Source of the DNA: Lasiosphaeria ovina
Taxonomy: Eukaryota; Ascomycota; Sordariomycetes; Sordariales; Lasiosphaeriaceae
DNA length: 64,000 nt
Direction of reading: 5' to 3'
Assembly (NCBI GenBank): GCA_033439765.1
Contig: JAULSN010000006.1
Location: 868,001 to 932,000, forward strand
Shown: piece after piece, positions 1 to 10,842 of the stretch
How the letters are laid out: each line of letters begins with the position of its first letter
Numbering within the stretch: position 1 is the stretch's first letter
Program-made: the position numbers and the translations under genes
Notes under the pieces: generated by a model
What the model was told of the DNA's origin: nothing
Seen by the model: only the letters and a program-made list of their open reading frames with translations
Databases searched by the model: none

Positions 1-447
1 GCCGAGAATAAAGCAGACGGTGGAAGGTTTTCTACCGGCTACTAGGGCGGATCGTTCTGGCTGGAGGGAGGCCGTGCCGCAAGAGGCGGTGGCGATGAGT
101 CTCTGGGAGGTGCAGCTGCAGGGAAAGCAGGGAGAAGTTAGAAAAAGGGAGCAAGGTGAATGATTATGTTTTGTTGGCGGCGGGATCAAAAAGTGAGAAA
201 TACCCCTTTTCTGTGCGCTACACGGGAAAATGCCAAAATCCAAGATTTACTCTGCGGGTAATTGATCATGTGGGGATATCGCTCATGAAATGTCACGAAA
301 CCCTCTGTGGTGATTCAGGGGCTTTTTTCCCTTGTTTTTCCCACCCCCTTTTGTATTCCTTCTCCTCGCTTTCATTGCCTACACTCGCATAGTCACCCGG
401 TAACACACCACAACACTCCCAGCCTCGAAGCCTCTATGACTAACCCA
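1..447. other. Intergenic / window edge, no supported gene
   Basis: This stretch lies 3' of the minus-strand gene that ends at 448. On the minus strand, positions 1-106 are open in one frame and follow a pyrimidine tract ending in CTGCAG. They could be an early exon of a gene running leftward out of the window. No start codon or recognisable protein supports this, so no gene is called. Confidence 0.4.
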
Positions 448-3400
448 CTACACGCCACTTCCAAAAATCTCATCCAGCCGCGTTCTCCGCTCCCACACCA
501 CTGCCCCGTTGCTGCGCCGCTTGAAATACAGGATGCGGTGCTGCGGGATAAACTCCTCGTCCGTCTGTTCCGTCTTCCACGCGTCGAGCGGGCGCTCGCA
601 CGCCCCAACGAACCGGTCCTCATATCCGACTAGGAAGTCGCCCTCGGCGAACCCGCCGTCCCATCGCAGGCGGTTCATTACATCCGCTGCCGTGCGGAAC
701 TTGCGCCCCGTGTCGAGCTTCACGGCTTCCTCGGCTTTCTTGTTGTTCTTGGCGGCTCTCTTCTTGCTCCTCCGCCTCTTGGCCTCCTCGTGGCTGAGGA
801 CGCCAAAGCCGAGCCCGTCGTCGTCTTCGTTATCGTCCGCGCCATAATCTTCATCGTCGTCGCCGTCGTCATCCTCATCATCATCCTCGGACGACGAGAA
901 CTCGTCCCCGGGCGTGTAGTCTCCCCACTCGCGCGCGTCAACCTCGAACCGAGCGGTGGCGGCTGCCAGCTCGCGCCCTTTGACAATCTCGGCGCCGATC
1001 CAGCTCGACTTGGCGTCGTAGTACCGCTCGTCGCCGCGCATCTGCTCCTCGAACCGCCCCAGCGCCGTCTGCACGCCGCCCAGCGCGAGCTTGATGTCCT
1101 CGCGGCTGGTTTTGGTTTTATTGTCAGCGACGTCGGCCACGTCCAGCCCGATGAGGTAGCAGCCGCGGTATTCGCGGGTTGCTGTGCCGTCGTCGTCTTC
1201 GTTGTCGCTCTGCCGGTCGGGGGGGGAGGAGGAGGAGGATGCTGGCGCGTCGGCGTCAACCTCGACAAACCGCGCGGGCCACATGCGTGCGTGCAGCGCG
1301 GGCGCCCGCCGCGCCAGGTCGACTAGCAGCATGACGCAGCGGCTCTCGAGCCAGCCGACAAACTGCTGGCCTTTGGCGAGAGACAGGCCCCAGTACTGCA
1401 CTTCGATCTTGACGTACGTCTTGTACGCGGCGAGGAAGGCCGTGGCGGGCGCCGTCTCGGGGGCGAGGAACGATGTCCATGTGGTGGTGGTGCTTCTTTC
1501 CCCGTCGCCGCCGGAGAGCAATGCCGCCGCACGACGGAACTCGTCGGCGATGGTGCGCGTCGAGGGCACCGAGGCGGCGTGCGCCGTGTTGAGCGCGGGC
1601 GGGAAGTAGCCGAGGATGGCAAGCGGCTCGCGCGCGGCGTTGCGCGAGTAGGGGGGCTGCGGGTGGGCGCCAGAAGAGCGATGGAACAGCGGGTCAAAGA
1701 CCATCTGCGTCGCCCAGTCGAACGTGGCGTAGTGCTGGAAGAAGGACACGAGAATGTCCCCCAGCGAAGGCGTTTCTCGGGAGGAGGGCTGCTGCTGCGC
1801 GAGCAGCTTGCACACGCGCGCCAGCAGGATGGAGATCTGCACGCCCCCGAGGAACCCGAAGCGCGCCGCGTAGATGCCGCGCGACCGCGCCCACGTCTTG
1901 ACGAACCGGTGCGCGGCCCGGAACGCCACCGGGTCCGGCGCCGACCGCGCCAGGTAGTCGGCGTCGCGCGCCGCCTTGAGTTTGGCCAGCGTGGACGCCG
2001 ACAGTGACCACACGGGGTGCGTGGACGGCAGGCGCAGCGCCGCCGGCCAGCTCTCGGCCACGGCGCCGGCGGGGCAGTACTGCAGGTCCATCTTGATGCG
2101 CAGCACCTCGAGCTCGAGCATGGTGCCCGAGTGCGCCTTGACCCGGCGCAGGATGCGCATGTCCTGGCTGTGCGTCGTGGCCGCCGCCTTGCGCAGCCGC
2201 CGTGTCGCGAGCGCGAAGAAGGTGTTAGCGCTGAGCTGGCCGATGCACAGCACGTCCATGTCCGACGCCGCCGTCCAGACCCCCAGCGCGTACGACCCAA
2301 CGGGCACGACGACGAAGGCTGCCGGCTGCGCGGGCTTGGCAGTCGTCTCCGGGATATCTGCCACTGCTCTCGGGGAAGCCGGTGTGTCGAGCAAGACGCT
2401 CTTCAGCAGGCTCAGCGCCGCTTTACGCTTGAAGATGTCGTCCTCGCTCGGGATCACGCCGAGGTCGGCCAGGCACTGCTGCACCGTCCCCGCTGCAGAG
2501 AGGCTCTCAGAGGCTCTCGCCAGGTGGACGGGGACGACGAGGCTGTTGCTGCTGGTTTGCTCGTCGGCCAGCTTGTTGCCTGATATGTCACTCTCATCCT
2601 CCCCTCCCACGGCCACGACACACCGCACTCCCCAGTGGTCACTCGCATACGAGGGCTCTGCGCCACTACCCCCGCCAGTCCGGCCCTTGATGAAGCCGAA
2701 CCTGTTGAAGCGGGTGACCTTGAGCAGGCCCTCGCCGCGCACGAGGATGCGGTCGTAGCGCTGCGGGCGCATGCTGGCGCCGCTCCCGACGATGGCGGCT
2801 GCCACGCCGTTGACGGTCGGGTCGTACGTTGCGCCCTGCTCGCCCTCGTACAGCTCCTCGCCGACCGCCCCGGCTCCGGCCGCGCTGTCGCCGTCGCTGC
2901 CGCTGCCGCCGCCGCCGCCGAGGCGAGCCTTCCACACGCGCCAAGCATCCTCAAGCGCAGCATCGGCAAGCAGGGTGTCGAACGCGGCGAGATAGCCCGC
3001 CGACAGCGGCGAGAGCGTCTTCTTCTCGAGCGCCGCGCCGATCGAGTACGACGACGTCGAGATGTTAAAGTCGCCCGCCACTACCCACGCGTGGCCCGCG
3101 TACGCGCTCGCCAGATATCTGAGCAGGCGCTGCACGTCGGTCCGTTTCGCAGCCACGGCGCCGTCGGTGAGGTCGCACGTGAGGTGGACGGCGGCGAGGA
3201 CGACCGGGAGGAGGGGTCCGGCTTCGCTGCGCTTCCCGACGTCGCGGAACCGCGCAACTACGGCGCCCTTGTGCTGCCGCCGGAACGGCAGCCACTGCCA
3301 GTCAAAGGCCCGCCTGCTCAGCACGACCGTGTTGAGCAGGCTCGGCAGCGGCGCGACGTCGGGCTGCGCCGGCGGGCCGTGCGAGCTGAAGGGGTACGCG

Positions 3401-4452
3401 GCGCGCACGCCGCCGTCGCCGAGAAGGAACGTCAGGAAGCTGTCCGTCACCTCTTGCAGGACGACCACGTCGGCGGCGGCGTTGTCGGCGAGCAGGTTTT
3501 TCAGGACGAGAGGGTACCGCGCCTCGGACGCCGGCCAGTCGAACTCGGCCAGCACGTTGTAGCTCGCGATGCTGAGCGTGGCTGCCGGCGGTGTGGCTGC
3601 CGGCGGTGTGGCAGCATCTGCAGCACCGCTGCTGCCAGCGTCGGCAGCCGCAGCTGGATAGCGACGCCAGAGACGGCCGTCGAAGCGGTATGGCGCATTG
3701 GTCTGGAACCTGTCCTTGTCATCCTCGCCGTTGTCATTCTCGTTGCCACTGTCATCCGACGACAGCAGGGCAGGCCTCCCCGTGTTATCATCGTCGCGAA
3801 ACCCCAAAGGCCGCTCGGGGCGGGTCACGGAGCCATCGAAAAGGCTGACGCTGGCCCACAGCTTCATCTGGCTCGTGGCGGCGCCCTGCAGCTGCACGCG
3901 CTCGCGGACCAAGATGCACAGCTCGCCGACGTCCCACGCGACGGCCGGCAGCAGGCGCACCTTGTCGACGAGAAACCCGTGCGTCGCCGACTCGGCGTCC
4001 GCGCTCTGCGCCACCGTCATGTGCATCTGGAAGCTGTTTGCCGCCTGCTGGTGGGACTGGGACGACGGGCCCAGCGCCGCGAGCACGTGCCGCCGCAGCC
4101 GCTTCAGCCGCGCGCAGCGCCCCTCGTCGCTGTCGTGCAGGTAGATGGTGTTGTCGTGTTTCTTGTTGTTGGCAGCAAACACGCCCGCGGCGTCCAGCGA
4201 CAGGCGCAGCGCCTCTTCGCCGTCGTCGTCCTGCCCGCGCTGGGATACAGCCGCGGCGACGCGCTCGGCGGCGGCGGCGAGCGCCTCGGGCCGCACAAAG
4301 GGGTAGATGACGTTGACGTGTGGCGGCCACTTGCCGTGGGCCTTGTCGTAGAGCGCTCGCAGGCTGTCTACGGCCGGCCACAGGTGCCGCGGCGGGATGA
4401 TGCAGAGCGCCGCGTCGTGGGACGCGAGCGGGATGGCATCGAGAGACGCCAT
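448..4452 (-). CDS. Four-domain predicted RNA end-repair protein: 2H phosphoesterase + EEP nuclease + poly(A)-polymerase-type nucleotidyltransferase + MJ1316 domain
   Basis: Single-exon gene, 1334 aa. Residues 1-210 look like a 2'-5' RNA ligase/2H phosphoesterase, with WPPHVNVIYPF (His45) and the classic HMTV (His144). Residues 293-615 are an endonuclease/exonuclease/phosphatase domain with all expected motifs: YNVL (Asn299), LQEV (Glu334), VHLT (His423), GDFN (Asp461, Asn463) and SDHWG (Asp605, His606). Residues 665-1100 are a poly(A)-polymerase-like nucleotidyltransferase, with VGSYALGVW, SDMDVL (Asp731, Asp733) and a third acid in KMDLQYC (Asp789). An acidic linker follows. The last ~85 residues match the MJ1316/DUF504 'RNA cyclic group end recognition' domain (WDGGF, IPQHRILYFKRR). 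From the families, the protein could open 2',3'-cyclic phosphates, trim ends and add nucleotides; this is inference. All catalytic residues listed are present, so no domain looks dead. The Met start lies directly before the 2H fold. No targeting signal is evident. Confidence 0.85.
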   Translation of the reverse strand: MASLDAIPLASHDAALCIIPPRHLWPAVDSLRALYDKAHGKWPPHVNVIYPFVRPEALAAAAERVAAAVSQRGQDDDGEEALRLSLDAAGVFAANNKKHDNTIYLHDSDEGRCARLKRLRRHVLAALGPSSQSHQQAANSFQMHMTVAQSADAESATHGFLVDKVRLLPAVAWDVGELCILVRERVQLQGAATSQMKLWASVSLFDGSVTRPERPLGFRDDDNTGRPALLSSDDSGNENDNGEDDKDRFQTNAPYRFDGRLWRRYPAAAADAGSSGAADAATPPAATPPAATLSIASYNVLAEFDWPASEARYPLVLKNLLADNAAADVVVLQEVTDSFLTFLLGDGGVRAAYPFSSHGPPAQPDVAPLPSLLNTVVLSRRAFDWQWLPFRRQHKGAVVARFRDVGKRSEAGPLLPVVLAAVHLTCDLTDGAVAAKRTDVQRLLRYLASAYAGHAWVVAGDFNISTSSYSIGAALEKKTLSPLSAGYLAAFDTLLADAALEDAWRVWKARLGGGGGSGSDGDSAAGAGAVGEELYEGEQGATYDPTVNGVAAAIVGSGASMRPQRYDRILVRGEGLLKVTRFNRFGFIKGRTGGGSGAEPSYASDHWGVRCVVAVGGEDESDISGNKLADEQTSSNSLVVPVHLARASESLSAAGTVQQCLADLGVIPSEDDIFKRKAALSLLKSVLLDTPASPRAVADIPETTAKPAQPAAFVVVPVGSYALGVWTAASDMDVLCIGQLSANTFFALATRRLRKAAATTHSQDMRILRRVKAHSGTMLELEVLRIKMDLQYCPAGAVAESWPAALRLPSTHPVWSLSASTLAKLKAARDADYLARSAPDPVAFRAAHRFVKTWARSRGIYAARFGFLGGVQISILLARVCKLLAQQQPSSRETPSLGDILVSFFQHYATFDWATQMVFDPLFHRSSGAHPQPPYSRNAAREPLAILGYFPPALNTAHAASVPSTRTIADEFRRAAALLSGGDGERSTTTTWTSFLAPETAPATAFLAAYKTYVKIEVQYWGLSLAKGQQFVGWLESRCVMLLVDLARRAPALHARMWPARFVEVDADAPASSSSSPPDRQSDNEDDDGTATREYRGCYLIGLDVADVADNKTKTSREDIKLALGGVQTALGRFEEQMRGDERYYDAKSSWIGAEIVKGRELAAATARFEVDAREWGDYTPGDEFSSSEDDDEDDDGDDDEDYGADDNEDDDGLGFGVLSHEEAKRRRSKKRAAKNNKKAEEAVKLDTGRKFRTAADVMNRLRWDGGFAEGDFLVGYEDRFVGACERPLDAWKTEQTDEEFIPQHRILYFKRRSNGAVVWERRTRLDEIFGSGV

Positions 4453-5561
4453 GCGATGTGCAGATCTGTCTCTGGGTGAGATATCGACCTGGTGTGTGTT
4501 GTTGTGTTGGGTTTTTGTTTGTTTATTCCCGCGGGGCAGGTAAGGGGGGATGTCAAGATGGATGCACTCTCACTCGACAACCAAGGCTGTTCGCGAATTA
4601 ATAAAGACGTTCCCTTTTGGTGTTGTCTGGAATTGGTAGCGAGAAACTGAAGTCTTGTAGCCTCTGAGATATATACGAGATGGATGAGGCCACCGTCAAA
4701 GGCTTTCTGTTGTGTATCCGTATCATACCATCCAACCCCTTGTTGCGGCTTCGCACTAGGATTGGGTGTGCTGTGCTGTGACTCTCTCCCCGCGATGGCT
4801 GACGGCTTCCTCGTTCAGGGGCTGGGAAGCCGCCGTTTTACCACAGCCGCAAGCCTAAGGCTGGGATCTGGGGCCACTTTGGGCAGTGACTCACGCCGGG
4901 GACGTCAAACATTCATGGGTGAGATAAAGGAAGGGCAGGTATGGAAAGACTCAGCCTCCCCCATATTGAAAGTGAATCTCGCGGTAGTCGTTTCATAATC
5001 CCATAGGTACGTAATAGCTTGGGCAACTGAGCCTCCCTCTTGGAATTCGACCAGAAGACGGGAATAGGTGGAGGGGAGTGAGTTGTTCCCAACAGCCTGG
5101 AATACGGGGTAAAAGAGCCCTGACCTGGCCCCCGCGCCCGACTCCCCCACAACTCGGCTCCCTTCCGACGGGAATCTGCACCTGCATCCACATGTCCGCA
5201 CTGCACTGGGCTGAGCTGGGCACCAACTGGAAAAGGGGGTCTCATCAGCATGCCTAGCTGAACTCTCTACCATGCTCACCCTGATATTTATATCGACCAA
5301 AATAAGACAGGTTTCACACAATTCATGAATATCTCCAATCTCTCCTCAAGCCCCCCCCATGTAGTAGACATTAGTTACCTAGAATTGTATGTAAGTACCG
5401 TAAGCTGGCTCCTCGTCCGTTCAGTCGCTCCCAGGCGGATATCCATCTAAACCAAATTGCAACCAACTCCATCGCTATGTTGACAAAAGTGGACCGTCAT
5501 TAAAGGTGCCCGTAAGCCAAAAAAAATAAAAAAAATTATACAATCGAACATTAACTCCCTC
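4453..5561. other. Intergenic region, nothing recognised
   Basis: This is the promoter side of the RNA-repair gene (-) and the 3' flank of the gene at 5562-6803 (-). Only short, stop-interrupted frames are present. There is an A-rich run near 5519-5540 and no recognisable RNA gene. Confidence 0.5.
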
Positions 5562-6647
5562 TCAGTACTCGGGCCCCCAGTCCATCGTCGGCGCCTTCCC
5601 CGTGCCCTCCATGATGGCCTCGAGCTTGTCTTCGTTGGTCACCCAGCCTTCCCGTTTTGTTGCTATGGCTAATTCCAGTTCGCGGTCAGCGTATGTGTGA
5701 GGGAACCATGAACGGGGAGCAGAGCCCTACATACCGTATCTGATGGGATCTTTCCACTCCCTCCACCACGTCTCCTCGCTCTGGACAATGCAGCGCCGGC
5801 CAGGCTCGCCGTTTTTGTGCGTCGCAAACGGCCATACGGCCTTGGCCACCTCGTACTTCTTCTTACCCGCGAAGAGCGTCGCGACGCTGGTGAAGAACTT
5901 GTTCACCTTATCCGGGTTCTGCACCACCACCTTTGCGTGAGAGACGGGAAAGGTTATCGTGACGAGGCCCTTGTAGCCCGTCGACGCAACCATGCTCCGG
6001 ATCTGTCCCTCGAGCCAGTTGATGTCCATGTTGGCCACGACGCGCTCCAGCGTAAACGTCTTGACGGAGCCCGAGTCCTCGACGAAGCGTCGGCACCACT
6101 CGTCCAGCCCGCCGTCGCCGACCTCGGGCTCGAGGCTCGGCTTGACGCCGCCCCGCATGGCCAGCTCGCCGTCGGCAACGCATCGGATGTAGTCCATGCG
6201 CTGGCGCATGTCTTCGGGTACCAGCAGGTTCATGAGGTTCAGCTTGATGTCGAAGTCGAGCTTGCTGCCCCGCTTGCCCACAATGTGGATCTGCGGCTTG
6301 GGCGGCACCGTGGACTGCGACCTCACCAGCGCCGCCAGCGCCGAGGCGTTGCTCGACAGATACGGCGCCGTTGACCGGATGGTCGTGTGGTCGGCCGAGA
6401 GGATGAAGAGAGGCGGGCTGTAAAGCCGATAGTCGAGCAGCGGAAGCCCCGGATACCGCTGCGGGCCCTTGTGTTGGGGCCGTGGCTCATGTGGGGTGCT
6501 GGTCGACGGGCCCGAATAAGGCGGCGGTGTGGGAGAGCGGACGTTAAGGCTAGGCGACGACGGCTCGAATTGAGACCCGAGCTCGGCCTCGGTGAGCTCG
6601 TCCTCGGACATAGGAACCGAGCTGCTCCCCATTGGTGAGACACCTCC

Positions 6648-6678
<31 letters not shown>

Positions 6679-6803
6679 CCACTGCCGTTGCTGCTGACCG
6701 TGCCGGTGGTCGGGGATAGTAATGGCGGCCGGGGGGAAGACGCCTCATAATTCTGGCGTAATCGCGTCTTTTCAGACGACTCGCCCTGATCATTGAGATC
6801 CAT
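5562..6803 (-). CDS. Conserved fungal protein of unknown function
   Basis: Two exons: 6803-5735 and 5668-5562. The intron at 5669-5734 has a GTATGT donor, a GCTGAC branch and a TTAG acceptor. Splicing removes a stop just after the donor and gives 391 aa ending MDWGPEY. The N-terminal ~110 residues are low complexity, with a 13-glycine run (CCG repeats at ~6646-6680) and Ser/Pro-rich stretches. The rest (PGLPLLDYRLYSPP, FDIKLNLMNLLVPED, TFPVSHAKVVVQNPD, EEWWREWKDPIRYA-like) is a compact globular region of the kind kept in Sordariomycete proteomes. I recognise no catalytic motif, membrane span or signal peptide. The function is unknown. The exon structure is well supported by the phase match and the branch site. 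Confidence 0.8.
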
Positions 6804-8773
6804 CTTGAACCACCACCTTGGGGCTGTGTTTTGGTTTATTTTGTCCTGCCAAGGTTGGCTGGAACCTGACTCCTAGAACCGGGTAGGTAGCCCAGAAGCA
6901 AGACAGCAAAGCCGGGCGGGCTGCGGCCCTCGCCGCTACTGAACGGACCCGACGCTGGCTGGGGCGGGAATTGAGCACTGTACAGTACAGCACCTAAGCT
7001 AGATAAGCCAAATGGAGACGTATTTAGAAGAGATGGATAAAATAATTAAGTCGTGGTCAGGAGGGGATGAGGCAGGCAGCTCATTACCAACAACTAGATG
7101 GCATCCGCAAGCAAAAAAAATTGCTTGCTTGCTTGTAGCTTGTAAGCTCTCCGCCCCAAGCTTTTCGACCTAGTCAATAAGACTGTCGGGTGAGATCAGA
7201 TCAGCTCCAGAGGCTGCGGGCGATGGAGCAGTTGATGGGCACAAAGGACTTCCAATGGTCCATACCTTCCTTATCCCCCCATCGTGGCGCAGCAGGCCAC
7301 CTCATAAAAAGGCAGGGAGCCTAGGGAGCCTAGCACCCCGCCGCGCCTGCTGTCCAGTCACGAACCTATGGGAAAGCTGCTGTGGGGCCTCGCAGCATTA
7401 AGCCCGTTCGAGGGAAAGCGCGACCGCGGGACAGCCACGACGCTTATCCGTTTCCATTACGCTTCTGCACCGGGCAACAACGACGCGACAGCACACGGGC
7501 GCAGGTTATGGCAGTCTGCAGAAATCTGATGTCAATGGAAGGTGGTTCTTGATCGGTTCTGTCCGACATTGTCACGTCACCGGTCCTTTACCTCAACCCC
7601 GAGCCATCCATTATCCAGGTCCCAGGCTTCGGAACGGTGACGGGAGGCCGCCCGCGATTCTGTCTAAAACCTCAGCTAAGAGCCCTTACAACTCTCTCGC
7701 CCACCTCACGCCGACAATATTCCACATCGGGCTTGCCTACCTACACAGTAAGGTAGGTACCTAGGTTGGGGCTTGAGGATAGGATATCTGGCCTCGACCC
7801 AAAGTACCGACACTCACGCATGTTCGGCAGGAGCCGCCCATTCAACTTGCCGAATAAGGCTCGGACAGACGACCTTGATGGGCTGCTGCCTTGGAGCATA
7901 CGTAATGCGCCTAATCGACTCCCGTCTCCTAAGGCAAGTAGGAGTTTGGCGGACTGCAACTCAATGCCACACGCCAAGGACTTGAACCTCCTCGCCTCAG
8001 ATGACACTTTGTAGTAGTCTACGCTTGTTTCTTTTTCATGAGTTCCATCTTGCCAATTGCTAGGTCGCACAGACTCCTTCCCCGCGCTCGAGACACGTCA
8101 AATGGCCCCTGCTATGCATCTCTGCCAGACCCTTACAGGACGGAAAATGTATTGTACAGTACTTACCTCAGCCAAGTACTACGGAGTTAAGGTAGGCCGC
8201 AAAAGAAGTCCTTTTCAGAGAATCGAACCCCCAGTTCAAATCTCGATATGAATTGCCGCTAGGGCTTTCCAGCCTCATTTCTTAGCGGCTCTGTCGCTGT
8301 TGACAAGCATTGTCATTCACGGCATCATCCGCAATTCATATTGAATTAGTAGATATGACGGGCTTCACTTGTTGTCAATCGTGGGGCTTCGCCTCCCACT
8401 CGCCTACTATGTATAGTATTTGTGTATCTCGCCGTGGCTTGCCGCACGTTGGCTTCTGCCCTATCAAAGCAGCCAAGGACAATGTGGCTGCCATGGCATC
8501 AAGCCCCAGTTCGGGCTGGGCTCGATCGCGGTCCTTCAGCCGCAGCTCGGCCAGACCCTCGCCGACGCCAGACCAAACCAGAAGTCCTAGGTTCTGCTCG
8601 GTAGCAAGCCGCTCTTTTATCTGCTGCTATCGTCTTCTTGTCCCAACACTGTCCGCAGACACACATTGCATGAAATCCCGACCGCCTTGCCGTCGACGAC
8701 CAGCTTGAGCCCAGGACAAGACGCGTCCGCCAAAGTCTGTTGCGCGCGAACTGCTGCTTCGCCGGCCACAAAC
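6804..8773. other. Divergent intergenic region, ~2 kb
   Basis: This lies between the starts of the genes at 6803 (-) and 8774 (+), so it should hold both promoters. It contains GTACAGTAC palindromes at 6980-6988 and 8154-8162, and CCTACC/GGTAGGTA motifs at ~7736-7766. No credible coding frame is present. A tRNA T-arm-like stretch near 8205-8235 does not fold into a full tRNA. Confidence 0.5.
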
Positions 8774-10062
8774 ATGGCTGCAGGTGGGCGCATAGTTCGA
8801 ATTCCGCGCGCCTTCAACTGGCTGCTTCCTGTACAGGGCTTTGTTGCGGCTGTCATAATCTACTCGTCCATCTACATCTTCCATGTCGGAGCCGTCCCAT
8901 TTATCCTGGCCGTCATCGGGGTAAGCTCCCTTGCTCTGTTAGCAAAAGTCAAGTTCTAAACCCCAGGTACGGATGCTCACGTGCTCGCTGCGCAGGCCGG
9001 CCTTCACTTTGTACTCGGACTGTACTTCTGCTTCACTCAGAACCGGCTAGGATCCTACCACCTCTATATCGTGCCGCCCTGGCTGCTCATATGTGCTGGC
9101 GTTTGGTGTGCTTGCCTCTACTACTTCACCATTCAAGTCGACTATATTACAAAGTTCCCCCATCAAGTATTTCGAGCCGCAGACGGAACAGTGCAGAATG
9201 ACGTTGCCACTTGGAGCAAAGTCGGCCTGGCTACATCTGCTCTGGACATGTATGTTACGTACAGCCCTCGCGACTGCGCCGTCAGTAACTCGATGCAAGA
9301 GAGAGCCTTTTCTGACCCGTGGCCAGCTTCATTGACCTTGCCCTCCTGGCCATCTTCATTCTGGGTGTGGTCCGACACACGCCCCGGCAAGCCCACCAAC
9401 CAGGAAGCTTTATCTCGACTCCTGTATATCAGGCTCCTCCCGTACGTCTTTTACTTGTGCCGAATCTCTCTCTGTGTCGCCATGCCGGACCCTCTTCCTT
9501 GCGCCGGGTGCTAATACTGGATGACTTGTAGGGGAATCCCCAGTATCAATACGAGCAACCTCAACCACAGTCGCAGTATAGCCAGCAACAACAAGCACAC
9601 CAGTACCAGCAACAGTACCAACAGCAATATCCACAGCAAACCCCAGCACCACCCCTCGACCTGAAGAACGCAGTCCCAACCGCCACCGCGTCGCCGAGAC
9701 CCATCACCACCGCCCCGAGCCAGCGGTACCCGTACGACCGGAGCAACCGCATCGACGTCATCAAGCGGCTGTGCGCCGTGCAGCACCCGGACGGCCACTG
9801 GGACTACAGCGCCGAGCTCGCCGAGCTGGTCAAGCTGTGGGGCGGGCGAGAACTGGGGCCGACGCCGCAGGGCGCCACGGCCCTGACGCACGCGTGCCTC
9901 ACGGACCTCTGCACCCACGTCTGGGCCGCCCAGCGCGACGGCCGCGAGCACGCCGCCCTGACCTCCGCCGAGCTCGCCAGCCTGCAGCTCGTCAACTGGG
10001 ATCTGAGCTGGGCCGGCAACGCCCTCGAGCGCGCCACGGCATGGATGGGCGGGTATAGATAG
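8774..10062 (+). CDS. MARVEL-type four-span membrane protein with Gln-rich linker and helical C-terminal domain
   Basis: Four exons: 8774-8920, 8996-9249, 9327-9441 and 9532-10062. The three introns (75, 77 and 90 nt) have GTAAGC, GTATGT and GTACGT donors, and phases close to give 348 aa. The first ~160 residues have four hydrophobic spans (LLPVQGFVAAVIIYSSIYIF; AGLHFVLGLYF; YIVPPWLLICAGVWCACLYYF; FIDLALLAIFILGVV), the usual MARVEL arrangement. A Tyr/Gln/Pro-rich linker (QYQYEQPQ...) follows. The last ~105 residues (LCAVQHPDGHWDY..., LVNWDLSWAGNALERATAWM) resemble the C-terminal helical module of VWA5A/PARP4-like proteins ('LQ..DGSW'). That resemblance is from memory and moderate. Family membership suggests a vesicle or plasma-membrane protein with a cytosolic tail; the role is unknown. 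Confidence 0.8.
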
Positions 10063-10842
10063 GTAGATTTTGGTTCGCAAAACTCATGACTGATTCTTTC
10101 TCGTCCCTTTTTCTTTTGGACAAATATTGGTTTCGTTTTGGGGGAATAAAAAACTTAACTTGGGTCTGGGTAACCTAGGAGAACACAAGGAACTCGAAAA
10201 AAGGATATTAACGATTCTCCTTTGCTTTCTCTGGGTTATATAGCCGGGCTGAGCGGCTTGGTATGTGAGAGGGAGGAAGAGAGCGGTTTGTTCTCTCAGC
10301 ATTAGTACGTACGTAGATATGTACGAAGTATCTCAGGTAACAATGCTGACATAAAAACCTGGACCCCTATATAAAACCTCAGCTCTCACATCACAACGAC
10401 GTATCGTATTCCTGGGGCCCTAACTATCTGTGATTGGCAGCCCTGACGTGATATCAAATACACATCCCAGATCTCGTGGTTCAAGATTTATTGTCCATGT
10501 TGTTGCTGGATATGTTGCATTCCACCGTTCTGGACTTTAGGTGCTGATGATGGATAAGCCGCATATAATAATGGGTAAGGTAAGGATAGCAGTTGTCATG
10601 GTCCGGTAGCTTTCCTACGTCGTTTCCGCCTTCCACTTAGACTACTCCCCTTTCTGTCTACCAAAAAATATACCTTAGCTATCTTCACTCTATGTGAAGC
10701 AAGCTCGAAATTTCACTCACAAGAATGTACAGCAAATGCAACATGTAACATGATATCATGGTCCGTTTTCGTCACACTACCTACCTAGAACTCTGCGGGT
10801 ATAAACTAACAAGAAGGCCAGAAAAGTAGACAAAAAGAGACA
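10063..10842. other. Convergent intergenic region
   Basis: This lies between the 3' ends of the MARVEL gene (+) and the repressor gene (-). It has a TATA-like CTATATAAAA on the plus strand at about 10369, not followed by a coding frame, and a TACCTACCTAG motif at ~10778-10788. No gene is supported. Confidence 0.5.

Noticed and set aside
1..106. Possible minus-strand exon after a pyrimidine tract and CTGCAG
   Set aside because: Open in one frame but no start, no recognisable protein, and the rest would lie outside the window.
2635..4479. 614-codon open frame antisense to the RNA-repair gene
   Set aside because: It is a shadow of the GC-rich codons of the sense gene. Its translation is Arg/Ala/Gly/Val-rich and motif-free.
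8195..8260. tRNA-like stretch (TTCGATT loop on minus strand)
   Set aside because: Only a weak T-arm can be drawn; no matching acceptor or anticodon arm. At most a decayed fragment.
10360..10385. TATA-box-like CTATATAAAA between convergent genes
   Set aside because: Not followed by a coding frame or RNA gene, so it cannot be tied to a promoter.
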